Shown: positions 11,768-21,264 of the stretch, piece by piece
Position numbering within the stretch: position 1 is the stretch's first letter
Layout of the letters: the number at the start of each line of letters is the position of its first letter
Origin: Balanoglossus misakiensis
Taxonomy: Eukaryota; Hemichordata
Direction of reading: 5' to 3'
DNA length: 64,000 nucleotides
Assembly (NCBI GenBank): GCA_040954595.2
Contig: CM082579.2
Span: forward strand, 16,244,001-16,308,000
Notes under the pieces: model-generated
The model's input: only the letters and a program-made list of their open reading frames with translations
The model's database searches: none
Told to the model about the DNA's origin: nothing
Program-made: the position numbers and the translations under genes

Positions 11768-11931
11768 CAGTCAAACCCGTCTAACACCAAAGGGACTGAA
11801 GAAATTGTTCAGATTGCAGGTGTCCAATTTAAAGGGTTCTTTCAACATGTGGTTCCATGTCAAAGGGTTTGAACAATGTCTTTGGAATAGACAGGTTTCC
11901 CAACAGGGTTCGGTTGAGACAGGTTTTACTG
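11768..11931. mobile_element. short TA-flanked MITE, second member
   Basis: Begins CAGTCAAACCCGTC after TA and ends GACAGGTTTTACTG before TA. Same terminus family as 11,126-11,307. Related single termini occur near 45,590 and 56,594. Confidence 0.65.
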
Positions 11932-12575
11932 TATTTTGATACATGCTCTGGCTTAACCCTATCACCACCATGGTTCAGTCTAAACCCGTTTGTTTTCTAT
12001 GGTAAGGTTGGATCTTTAAAGAGAAAACTGTTTTTTTTTTCTGGGAATATCTTTATTTCTTCTGTCACAAAAATTGCATGGGAATTATAATTCTAAAAGG
12101 AAAACTGATTTGATAAAAGATCTCAAAGTCAAGTTTTGGATGTGGCTCCAGTTCAAGTATTGTAGGTGACTAGTTTTCTGGAGTTCAAGTCTGTATACTT
12201 GCAATAGAGTTGGTCACATGGACTTGGGTAATCTGAGTGTGTCAGAAATTGAACTTACATACATTGAGTTGAGTAAAAGAACATGTCTGGTGTATTACTG
12301 TAATGTGACTAGATACAGCAAATGCCTTAACTATAAGCGTATGTGAAAATACGCAGTTTTCATCAATATATCTGATTCACGAAATTAAATACACATGTTC
12401 ATTAAAACCTACTATGATAGAGCGCCCCCACTGTTTAGAATGTCAATTTTGAAGTCCTACATCTATGACATCATGCCTAGCTGTCAATGTTAACTGATGT
12501 GTACTTGTACTACTAGTAAATGGAAGTATTTTAAAGTAAAGCTCAGATGCAAGTTTTTGTAAAATAAATATAATA

Positions 12576-13144
12576 TTATATTATATCATGCTACCGTCCG
12601 TGATTCTGATTGGACGAGAGCTGAATCCAGCGATGGTAAAATACTGTTTTACCATGGCTAGCAGTGGTAAAACGGGCCCCTGAACTAGCATTCGGCAGCA
12701 AAAATGTGCGGTTAAACCACAGTCGCGCGTGTTTAAACCAAATAAATAAAACAAAAATACTGTTGAATTAACGGACGTTTTATTTTGGAACTGCTCTGTG
12801 GATATATTTGTCGCTTTGCCACGCGCGATGCCCGTCTTGTCACTTTTTGTCGTCTGCTGCATGTTTAATGCTCGATCCCGGCCGCGCGTGTTTACATTCG
12901 TCGTCGCCATTTTGGTTCACGATCGTAATTTCTCTTTCTGACGCCGTTTCGGTACGAAAATGACACTGATATGCCACAAAAACAGTTGTTGATATAATAT
13001 AATAGCAATAACCCCCGCCTCAGTCGGGTATACACTCGATTTGGGTACAATTCGCTCCATATAGCACTCGCCTGACGGCTCGTGCTATATGTCTCGAATT
13101 GTACCCAAATCTCGTGTATACCCGCCTGCGGCAGGGGTTATTGC
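12576..13144. repeat. foldback element with 140-bp hairpin
   Basis: Positions 13,005-13,144 form an almost perfect hairpin: GCAATAACCCC...GGTATACAC on the left and GTGTATACC...GGGGTTATTGC on the right, with an apex around ACTCGCCTGACGGCTCG. The 5' part, from TCATGCTACCGTCCG onward (12,586-12,690), recurs at 50,346-50,440, so the unit is a dispersed repeat. Confidence 0.7.
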
Positions 13145-13702
13145 TTAATTAAAACGTTGCAATCATTTTAGTCCTTTGGAACAGAGGTTCAATTGACTTA
13201 TGTGATCACTCTGTGTGCGGCATATGGCATATTAAGCATTTAGTATTTTTCAATCAGAAGCCATTAATCCTGTGATTAATTCTGCTTCTTGCATCATTGA
13301 TTTAAATCACCACACATGAATATTTTTTTCCAAAGGACTGTGGTGCCCAAGTTTTTATGATAAGATAAACAAACAGTGAAATTCACTGAAGAAGTGAGCG
13401 AGCACTTGCCCATTCATTGTTCAATGAAAGGTGACCACCAAAACAAAAGTATTGAGAAAATAACCCGAAGTTGGAGTTACTGAGTTTTAAATTGATTTCA
13501 ATAATCTCCCAAGTGAAAAGCTTGGCTTGGCTGAAGCTCCTGTAGTCATGTTACCTGTAAGTAGATTGACACAGATGACAATGTTTGACTGTTTACACAT
13601 TTCTTTGTTTGATCTTTCAGAACATTTTTTTTCATTTCTGCTGAAATCCAGTCCATCACCAATTGTGATTACTCAGTCCTGTTTACTGTTCATTGTTGAC
13701 AG
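13145..13702. other. intergenic or intron upstream of first PRKDC exon
   Basis: No earlier PRKDC exon could be placed with confidence. A stretch ending ATGTTACCT/GTAAGT near 13,556 looks like a splice donor but has no recognisable protein similarity. Confidence 0.4.
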
Positions 13703-13890
13703 ATTTGAATCTGGAGGTGGAAAGGCTGGACACAGGACTGGGATTTCTAAACACCCAACTATGGAGAGCATGGCAGAGACATTTTCTGTCAAAGTGGCAA
13801 TGAACTGGTATGACTGGCTGTTAGCTGCACTGGATTGTTACACCTGGGTGTTTGGTGAGAAGTTACTAGGACCAGCAGACTTGTTTTCAG
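13703..13890 (+). pseudogene. PRKDC: PRKDC (DNA-PKcs) exon, fragment exon 1
   Basis: DNA-PKcs is the large PI3K-like kinase of non-homologous end joining, and this part lies in its HEAT-repeat scaffold. The exon encodes RFESGGGKAGHRTGISKHP and then NWYDWLLAALDCYTWVFGEK. These align with the vertebrate stretch containing NTFEGGGCGQPSG and LDLLLAALECYNTFIGER. Acceptor ACAG at 13,702; donor GT at 13,891, phase 1. The exon itself is open. It is labelled pseudogene because other exons of the same fragment are broken and the regions coding for the preceding ~1,350 residues and the kinase domain are absent from the window. Confidence 0.85.
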
Positions 13891-14127
13891 GTTGGGTCTG
13901 AAATTTTTGTCTTCACATATTCGCTGAACACTGCGTCTCACGTGACTAAGCAAGACACCTCACGAAGACAGACACAGATACAGGCCATCCACCATTTTGT
14001 AATGTGTTGGTTTTTTGACACTCTGGAAATGGTCTAATGCGCATGTCTGTTGTAAAACTTACGTACATTTGTGTCAGTAGTTGCATTAATTTTAGCTTCA
14101 CTTCCATCATAAACTGTTGGTTTTTTG

Positions 14128-14731
14128 GGTCCCATTGGTATGTACCATGGGACCTTATGGGATCGGATGCGTTTGTATGTATGTGTGTATGTATGTATGG
14201 ATGGATGGATGGATAGATGGATGGATGGATGTCTGTATGTCCGTCCACATCAAAAACTTGTAAACCGCTGCGTGTATCACCTTGATATTTGGTTTGCTGA
14301 TGCAGGCTGGGCTCTAGATGGGAGTTTGTTCAAATGAAGTTGTCATTGCCAAAAATATGCAAATTAGCTGGAAAAATGTGAATTTGGGCAAAACTCAGTA
14401 ACTCAAGAAGTACTGGTCAGATTGCTTTGCAAAGTGGTGTGTATTTACTTTATTGAGTTGGTTTAATTAGGCAGGAACTCCCCTCCTGTGATTCATATGA
14501 ACACGGCAAATTTCTGAATGATTACATGACTGGCTAAGTTTTAAAGAGGCCAGCTGTTCTATTTAGTGTATGTGTAGTACATATGCCATGGCAGCTTATG
14601 GGTCAGTCAGTGTTTGCCCATTGATCTCTCGCTATGTGTGTGTGTGTGTGTCTGTATATGGCCCTGTACTCCGGTGTAGACTTTTTCTTTGTAATCACTC
14701 AATGGGACCGCCGTGTCCTTGATGCGATTTT
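14128..14731 (+). mobile_element. GGTCCCATTG/TATG-repeat element, copy 1
   Basis: Opens with the imperfect palindrome GGTCCCATTGGTATGTACC(ATGGGACC), followed by (TATG)n and (GATG)n tracts. It ends with CAATGGGACC at 14,700-14,709 and then GCCGTGTCCTTGATGCG. The first and last ten bases are inverted complements. Non-autonomous; the short Met-Tyr-Val-Cys frames inside are tetranucleotide artefacts. Confidence 0.75.
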
Positions 14732-14836
14732 TTTCGATGGTAAAGTTGGACCTCTATAGAGGGGACCATTCCGAAGGGGGGGAAGGGTTAAAACTTAACC
14801 AATTCTCAATGATATTGAGAGTGATGTACTTTGCAG

Positions 14837-14911
14837 GTGTGCGTTACATGTCCTCACAGTATTTAGCAGATAGCAGTCTGAGTGAAGAAATATGTCAGTT
14901 TGATCTCAACA
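14837..14911 (+). pseudogene. PRKDC: PRKDC exon out of order (near the S2056 region)
   Basis: A 75-bp exon with acceptor TTTGCAG and donor GTACGT. It encodes RYMSSQYLADSSLSEEICQF, which matches vertebrate DNA-PKcs [21 protein letters not shown] just before the autophosphorylation cluster around human S2056. By position in the protein it should follow all the other PRKDC exons in this window, yet it lies between the first and second. It is phase 1 at both ends, so it could be spliced between its neighbours without shifting frame. Confidence 0.8.
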
Positions 14912-15150
14912 GTACGTGGGGCATTCTTGTCGCGATTTTTAAAATATGATTATTAAGGAAGGGTAAAAATGATTGCCAAGAAACGTGACAGATTGACTCT
15001 AGCCTGGAAGTAATAGAAAGTTTGTTTATTAGCCAATGAGATTCCACAATTCTAAATATGGCGGTTTGTGCTTACCTGCCTCTTTGATGTTTGTCACTGA
15101 GGCAGGGTACCAGTCAATCTTCACATACATCGGTCAATTGTTCTTATACA
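14912..15150. other. intron, no element recognised
   Basis: No coding frame or repeat match seen. A foldback hairpin follows immediately. Confidence 0.3.
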
Positions 15151-15303
15151 TAATCCCATGATATTTTTCTTTGTTTGACGTCATCGTATACGAGTGGTTT
15201 TTGCGGAGCCGTGCAACTTCGTGCCGTAGGCCAGAAGTTGTACGACTCCGCGAAAACCACGAGTATACGATGACGTTAAACAAAGAAAAATATCATGGGA
15301 TTA
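15151..15303. repeat. foldback hairpin, ~150 bp
   Basis: TAATCCCATGATATTTTTC...GACGTCATCGTATACGAGTGG on the left pairs with CCACGAGTATACGATGACGT...GAAAAATATCATGGGATTA on the right. The apex is GC-rich (GGAGCCGTGCAACTTCGTGC). No coding. Confidence 0.75.
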
Positions 15304-15889
15304 TATATTTATCACATGAACAGTCTTCTTATTTTCGTTAGAAGAGGTAGGATAAAAATATTCCAATATCTTGCTAAAATATTCGAGCGGCCTTGCAGTT
15401 TATTTAGCGGGATTACGTTCTTTCCCCTGCGCAACGATCTGTGGCCCCCACGAGATATGCTAATAATGGAATCCCTTTCATTCATAAAGTGAAATCGACT
15501 TTCAAGTTTATACACTTTTGCGTCTTGTCTACCAATCAGATTCGCGGAGTCAGTCACATGGGCCAGAATTTTGATACATTCTGCCTGTCAATCATCGTCT
15601 CGCGCTGTGTACATGTCAACACAAGTCATCGCGTCGAGTTCGCCCGCAAAGTTATGCTGCAAGTCACAGTTTGACAGAAAAAATGACGCGCTTCATGTAA
15701 AACTTTATGAAAAAATATCACAGTTCCATTGCCATATATCCTAAAACCGTATATTGTGACAGGATATTAAAAATATTAGTGCAGGAAAGATGTTCAAGGT
15801 TGTGTTTGCTTCGGCCTGGCTAGTCAGCGCTGTTGTGTTTCCGCAGAAACTACAACCCTCGTACAGAATCTCATCCTCGAACCCCACAC

Positions 15890-17115
15890 AAATGTTTTCG
15901 ATTCTCAAACAAATGAACTGCGACGTTTTTCCACGTCTTATACATTTCGTTGACCGGTGAACAGAATACAGAGTGTTAGTCGTCCCGTTCAGGTGGCTCG
16001 AAATCATTCTCGTAACTTCCGTAAGCCTAAAATCAAGTGTGCTGGCTCGCTTGGGATCGACCAGGCTGGCTAGCTGCAAGCACACATTCACGATCACCCA
16101 TTCACCTTTCTCGTATTGCTTTTAGGCTGCATTCACAAACACCTCTGGAGGGGGGGGGGGCAGGAGAATTGAGGGGGGGATTTGAAAAAATTGAGGGTAT
16201 GTAAGGGGGGGGATTTGAAATAATTTAGGGACTGAAAGGGGGGGACTTGAAAACTTTGACGACTAAATATTTATTTTGAGTCCACAAAAATGCAGTTTCG
16301 CGCCCTTTATTTTACAAAATTTTCTAATGTGGGAGGGGGACACCCCCTCCCACACCCACCCCCTCCATTCATCAACACCTTTCAATCATTGATTGCTTTA
16401 TCTAGTGTCCCAGGTCAGGGTACTTGCCCCCACCCCATGATAACTTTGAGCGACGACGGTTAAATTTGTCCTCCCCAACATACCGGTAGTTGAGTTAATT
16501 TGCTTTTGCTGGGTTCATTAAAATGCAGCTTTGAGCTCTGTATTTTATAAAATTTTCTTACGTGGGAGGGGGACACCCCAAACCCACCCTCTTCAATTCT
16601 CGGTTTACAATGTCTCCCAACACAGAATACAAATACTTAAAAAATAAAAACAATGGGGAAACATCAGTTTCAAATTCTTTTCATGGGAACGCTGTTTTTC
16701 TTTTTTACAAGATAGATGTGTTTTGCTCTGTGAAAGAAAATGGGGGGGGATTTCAAAATTTTGGCAGTACGGAAGGGGGGGATTTGAAAATTTTTCGGGT
16801 TGTGTGGGGGGGGGCATGTGAAAATTAGCGGTAAAAAAAATTGAATTCTCCCGCCCCCCCCTCCAGAGGTGTTTGTGAATGCAGCCTTACCAAGCAATAT
16901 TCTTTCGCAACCGTCATGGAACCGTCATTTTTATTTCAATCGTGTACAACTACGGGTTTATGCACTTGTTATTCCGTTTTACAAGGAAGTTATAGCGACG
17001 GGCGAATCAGTGAAAATAGTTCCGGTTGATGACGTAGAACAGGGGAAAATTCGGATTTTTTGTTCGACCTGTTCTTCGTCACACTGGTGGCTATACAGGC
17101 CAGTTCATGTGATAA
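15890..17115 (+). repeat. ~0.47-kb dispersed repeat, copy B, interrupted by MITE
   Basis: Both flanks of the 16,125-16,886 insertion align with 89-562. The left part contains the run ending TCTCGTATTG, and the right part starts CCAAGCAATATTC. Copy A reads straight through, which gives an internal empty-site control. Confidence 0.75.
16125..16886. mobile_element. 762-bp TIR element with TTA target duplication
   Basis: Terminal inverted repeats GGCTGCATTCACAAACACC and its complement, extending through CTCTGGAGG. TTA occurs on both sides (16,122-16,124 and 16,887-16,889), while the empty site at about 325 has a single TTTTACC. A TTA/TWA duplication with GG-starting TIRs points to a PIF/Harbinger-like MITE. 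The interior is rich in G and C homopolymers, and no transposase frame was seen. Confidence 0.8.
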
Positions 17116-17251
17116 TCAACACAACAAATAAAAAAATGAAGTTTGTTTGTGGAGTTTTATTTTTTACAGCAACACTACCTAATGTAAAACAGCATGTAGT
17201 ATTGCTCATTTGAAACACAAGCAATCTCATAAGGTTGTCTTTGATTAGTTC

Positions 17252-19750
17252 CACTGGGCAAAAAGGTTGATATACATTCAGTATTTTCACGTATATGGAC
17301 ACGTAGATCAAGAATATGCGCAAGTATACAATAGTCTGCACAGTTGTACATCTACAATCTGCACCACGTATATGTGACGTATATTCACGTATATGGAACA
17401 TACCAATGTGTTAGTATACGTGCACGTATATCTATGAAGATCACGGGTGTGCACAACGCAGACCAATGCAGATCAAGTGCACACTATGAACATTCCAACG
17501 TATTTGTACACATTCTCAGTGCATATCTTCCTTGCTATTTGCATAGTTGAGTTCACGTTCCTGGTATTTTTACGTATATTTAACGCAGACCCTTCCAGAA
17601 ATTACCATACATTATGTCATCATTGTTAGCAAATATTTGCAAAATAATTTTGGGGTCATATTTAAATTACCCCAAAGGTCACAATTCTGGGGTCATCCTT
17701 CATGGTCAGGATTTGACCTTTCCTTCTTATTCACCTTTGCTGTAAATTTGTTACTATTAATCTGCTTTGAGATGCAACTGCATTTCAAAGCAGCTCAATA
17801 GCAACAAATCGGTAAAAGCATATTTCAAGCCGATACACTTCCTCCCATCATGCATCAACAAAAAACTGCTCACATAATAAAATTCACTTAAAAGGTAATT
17901 TTATTTAAAACATATAAAATGATTAAAGACATTACATGGACAAAGAACAAAGTGTTTTGTTTTTAAATGCAAACCTAAAATCTGAAAAATAATCCTCAAT
18001 GTCTAGCTTCATTCAGTAACTCCAAAATACCATGAAAAATTTGCTTCATCTGACATCATCAGATCGCCTGCTTGCACCATGTTATCCTATTAAGATTTGT
18101 CTTCAAAATCCAACATCTTGCCATGACTCTGTAGAAGCTGTCAAAAAGAAAAGAAAAAGAGTATTTAGTTTGGTCATCTTAAGCACTTATCTTTGACTGC
18201 AGTGCCTATGAGCTACAACTTTTGGTAAGTCTGAACCACTGGCAGTTTATATAGAGTGGGCTGTAAATACCTTCACCTGGAACACAGCGACAAGTCAGTC
18301 CGTTCTTTTTTTACCTTTGTCGCCAACATGACAGTGCACTGTTTAAGTTTATAATAAACGTCCCCCATTGTTTTTAGTTTATGGGTGAAAATGTCTCATT
18401 TGCATTCAACAAATCGGGCCATGGGAAATGTCTTCACACCTTCCAAATGTATACTTTGTTATCTGTCATGTTGACAAGGTACAAAAAGTGCTGTTATCGC
18501 AACCGAGGTCAAATAGTTATGACTGAATAGTTGTAACTATCACGCGTAAGAGCATGGTTAGAGCTACCAAGTATCCAAGCTCAGTAGCTGCTAAAATATC
18601 TGAACGTCAGCTATTCTGGCAATCCAGCAATCCCGCGCTTATATGCATCTTTTGTTTGTCGTCAACCATGAAACACCAAGCTGTAGCGCACACATGGAAA
18701 TCAACCCAGTTTGTTTATCTTTTGTTCTAGCTAATCCTCAAGGCCTTTGATCTTGGCCGATGTTCCGCGTCTTTAATCTCTACGGGTTATGCTCAATGTT
18801 ATAAATCATACTACACCAAATTGAATGAAAAGTCTAAGAATAAAAGAGATATACTTACTCGTTGGTTGTATCAGATGAATCTTCTATGGTTACATAAAGC
18901 TGAGTGCTTTACCTGCCGCTGCAAAGTAAAACAAGGGACATTTGAGATAACAATACAAATGCTTGGTGGAAATGTCAAATTGTCAATCAAAACCTGTTTC
19001 TCGTTCTACATAGACATGCTTGATGCACTAATGCAAACGGCAGAAATAAAAAGGACTCGGACTAACAACGAGTAGAAATAGTGTCAAAACGCAGACACCT
19101 GGGTGGGGTGGATATGGACAAGACCAAAACACGATGTATGTTTAAACTTACAAAAATCATACGATCCGGTCTTCCTTTGTTGGTGCATAGATTATCACCG
19201 CCGCATGTCGATTTTCCCTCAAAGACTTCTGTTCTGCGTCCAGACTATCGAGTTTCTGTGACAACTCTTCTTTCGCTTTTTCTGGTGTTGAAACAAATTT
19301 ATGCACACGGTTGACGGCGTACAGTGACTGCCAGCGGTGCTGGTGTTTCTATGTACCGGAGGTGGACGTCGTAAAACGTCGTAAAACAACCAGCGTTTTG
19401 CGACATAAAGTGGCCGCAGAAGTGCGACCCAGATCTTTCATCAAACTTTTGAAAGCGTTTGCTTTTAAAAACGGGTGGTCCAAATAATCCTAATAATTAG
19501 CATGAATATACGTACATATACATGGATGTATACTGTAGGCACACGATTCGGAAGAAAATAACTACAAATGCGTAGATCTGCGGAACGTATATGTAAGAGA
19601 ACGTGTACATGATGTATACTTCACGTATTTGTACACATATCTAGCAGCTTGCATTTGTTACGTAAATGCACGTATATGAAACGTATATGTCAAATGTACA
19701 AACTTAGTAGTTTTACGTATATTGTCGTATATCAATCATTTTGCCCAGTG
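17252..19750. mobile_element. CACTA/EnSpm-like element, non-autonomous
   Basis: Begins CACTGGGCAAAAAGGTTGAT and ends ATCATTTTGCCCAGTG. It is flanked by the 3-bp duplication TTC at 17,249-17,251 and 19,751-19,753. Subterminal zones at both ends (17,290-17,580 and 19,500-19,740) are packed with ACGTATA-type words in both orientations, as expected for CACTA transposase binding sites. No transposase is visible. The middle has exon-like pieces on the minus strand (see the separate entry). Confidence 0.8.
18055..19360 (-). other. possible captured gene fragment inside CACTA-like element
   Basis: On the minus strand, a stop-free run ending near 19,160 reads VHKFVSTPEKAKEELSQKLD and then SLDAEQKSLRENRHAAVIIY, a charged, possibly helical segment. 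A segment at about 18,857-18,900 reads TIEDSSDTTNE and then has GTAAGT. A segment near 18,080-18,130 follows a TTTTGACAG acceptor, reads LLQSHGKMLDFEDKS and stops. The protein is not recognised. Gene capture would fit a CACTA element, but exon boundaries were not confirmed. Confidence 0.3.
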
Positions 19751-19753
19751 TTC

Positions 19754-20331
19754 GTTCCTCATCAATCAATTTACTCTTTGAACAGGTGTAATACAGGTGC
19801 ATAAATGGCTAACCTATTACCGGTAGGTTGGGTCTTCTAAAGCACTGTGTATTACCCAAATAAAACACTGTGCTTGTATTTGCAGAATAGACATAAGGCC
19901 AAAATATTAAAGTAAATTCTTTATTTTGCACCCACTGAGTATTCTGTTAGCTAGGTGGCTAAACGGTTATAAAACAGTACACAACAAAAATCTAGTACAA
20001 AACAATTTTTCCTTCATTTTGTCATGCTATATGAATGTCCCTGTAGTGATTTGGTTCAGTGGCTGTCTTATGACTGCACAGAGTCATGACTTAATTTTGT
20101 GAGACAATATTGTCCATAAGAAAAATTTCCCAAGAAAACTTTGCATGTGTTTTACTTGAAAACATTTGAAAACTTATATTTGTGTGGATGTAACACAAAG
20201 AATTTACTTTGGCCTAATATTTAACAGACAAATTGACCTATCCTAAGCCAAAGAATTTGCTTGAGCTTGAATTGAATTTTTTCTGACAACTAGTGTGTCA
20301 TTATTTGAATTTATTCTATCTTTGCACACAG
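19754..20331. other. PRKDC intron
   Basis: AT-rich, with no coding seen. GTAAATTCTTT near 19,920 and AAAGAATTTAC near 20,200 are inverted relative to one another and may mark a small decayed element. Confidence 0.35.
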
Positions 20332-20561
20332 GCAAAGTGCAAAAAACCAGCAGTCTGTTTAAATCGCTGGAGTTCTTTCTGACAAAGCTTGCGTTAGAAG
20401 ATATCTATGGTGCAGCCAAGTGTTTTGACACAACTGTGCAAGGACTGGTGTTTACTTCAAGAGAGATGGAAAGTTACAACAAGAGCGAATGTACTATCAT
20501 TGTTCGATTGACTGATTTCCTGACTGTCTTGCTGGCTCTCCACTCCAATGAATTGGGAAAG
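20332..20561 (+). pseudogene. PRKDC: PRKDC exon, fragment exon 2
   Basis: Joins in frame to the 13,703-13,890 exon (phase 1), continuing GKVQKTSSLFKSLEFFLTKL, then AAKCFDTTVQG, then YNKSECTIIVRLTDFLTVLL. This follows vertebrate DNA-PKcs LLKAVAFFLESIA, AAEKCFGTG and [20 protein letters not shown] in order. Acceptor CACACAG, donor GTAAGG. Open throughout. Part of the HEAT-repeat scaffold. Confidence 0.9.
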
Positions 20562-20753
20562 GTAAGGATGAAGGATGCAGTTTTTCGCCTCAAAATGTGA
20601 GCACAGTGTCATTTATGCTATTTTTGTTATACAAGGGACATTTTATCAATTTTATTTCTGTTTATGTGATATAAGAAGGGTGAGGTTGATCCAACAAAAA
20701 ATTACATAAAACAATATTGATTATGAGTAGTGATTTAAGGTATACTTTAGAGG

Positions 20754-21087
20754 AACAAAGTCTCTCTCTCGCTGCCTTTTATCCATTAACTATGTTTGAT
20801 ACTAGACACCGTTTATGTCATGTGGATATATAGTGAATCAACGTTCGACCACACACACCTTCCATCCCATTTGAAGCATATGAGAGTAAAAATCTCGCCA
20901 AAATGAATAAACGGTAAACACCAATTATTCAATTTGGTGACTTTTTCACTCTAGTGTCTGCAAGTGGGATGGAAGTTGTGTGTGGTTGAACGTTGATTCA
21001 CTATATATCCACATGTAGAATAACATAAACAGTGTCTTGTATCAAACATAATTTATGGAAAAGGCAGCAAGAGAGAGACTTTGTCCC
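20754..21087. mobile_element. foldback MITE, copy 1
   Basis: Long inverted repeats: GAACAAAGTCTCTCTCTCGC at the left and its counterpart ending GAGAGAGACTTTGTCC at the right, with TGGATATATAGTGAATCAACG facing its complement further in. A second member lies at 42,064-42,370. No protein. Confidence 0.8.
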
Positions 21088-21264
21088 ATTTCACCCAAGT
21101 TCTCTCTTTAGAGGTCGTACATTCCATAGGAAACAATGCGTTTGGACTGAACCATGGCTTTGAAAGGGTTAAACAGTACTTGTAAAAAGTGTTGTTGATT
21201 AGAACTGTCCAGTCAGACCAGCCATTCACCTGTTATATCTCACTTCATCCACTTTGTGATAATT

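Noticed and set aside
16562-16897. Several open frames on both strands at 16.56-16.90 kb
   Set aside because: They lie in the G-rich interior of a 762-bp MITE and have low-complexity Gly/Pro composition.
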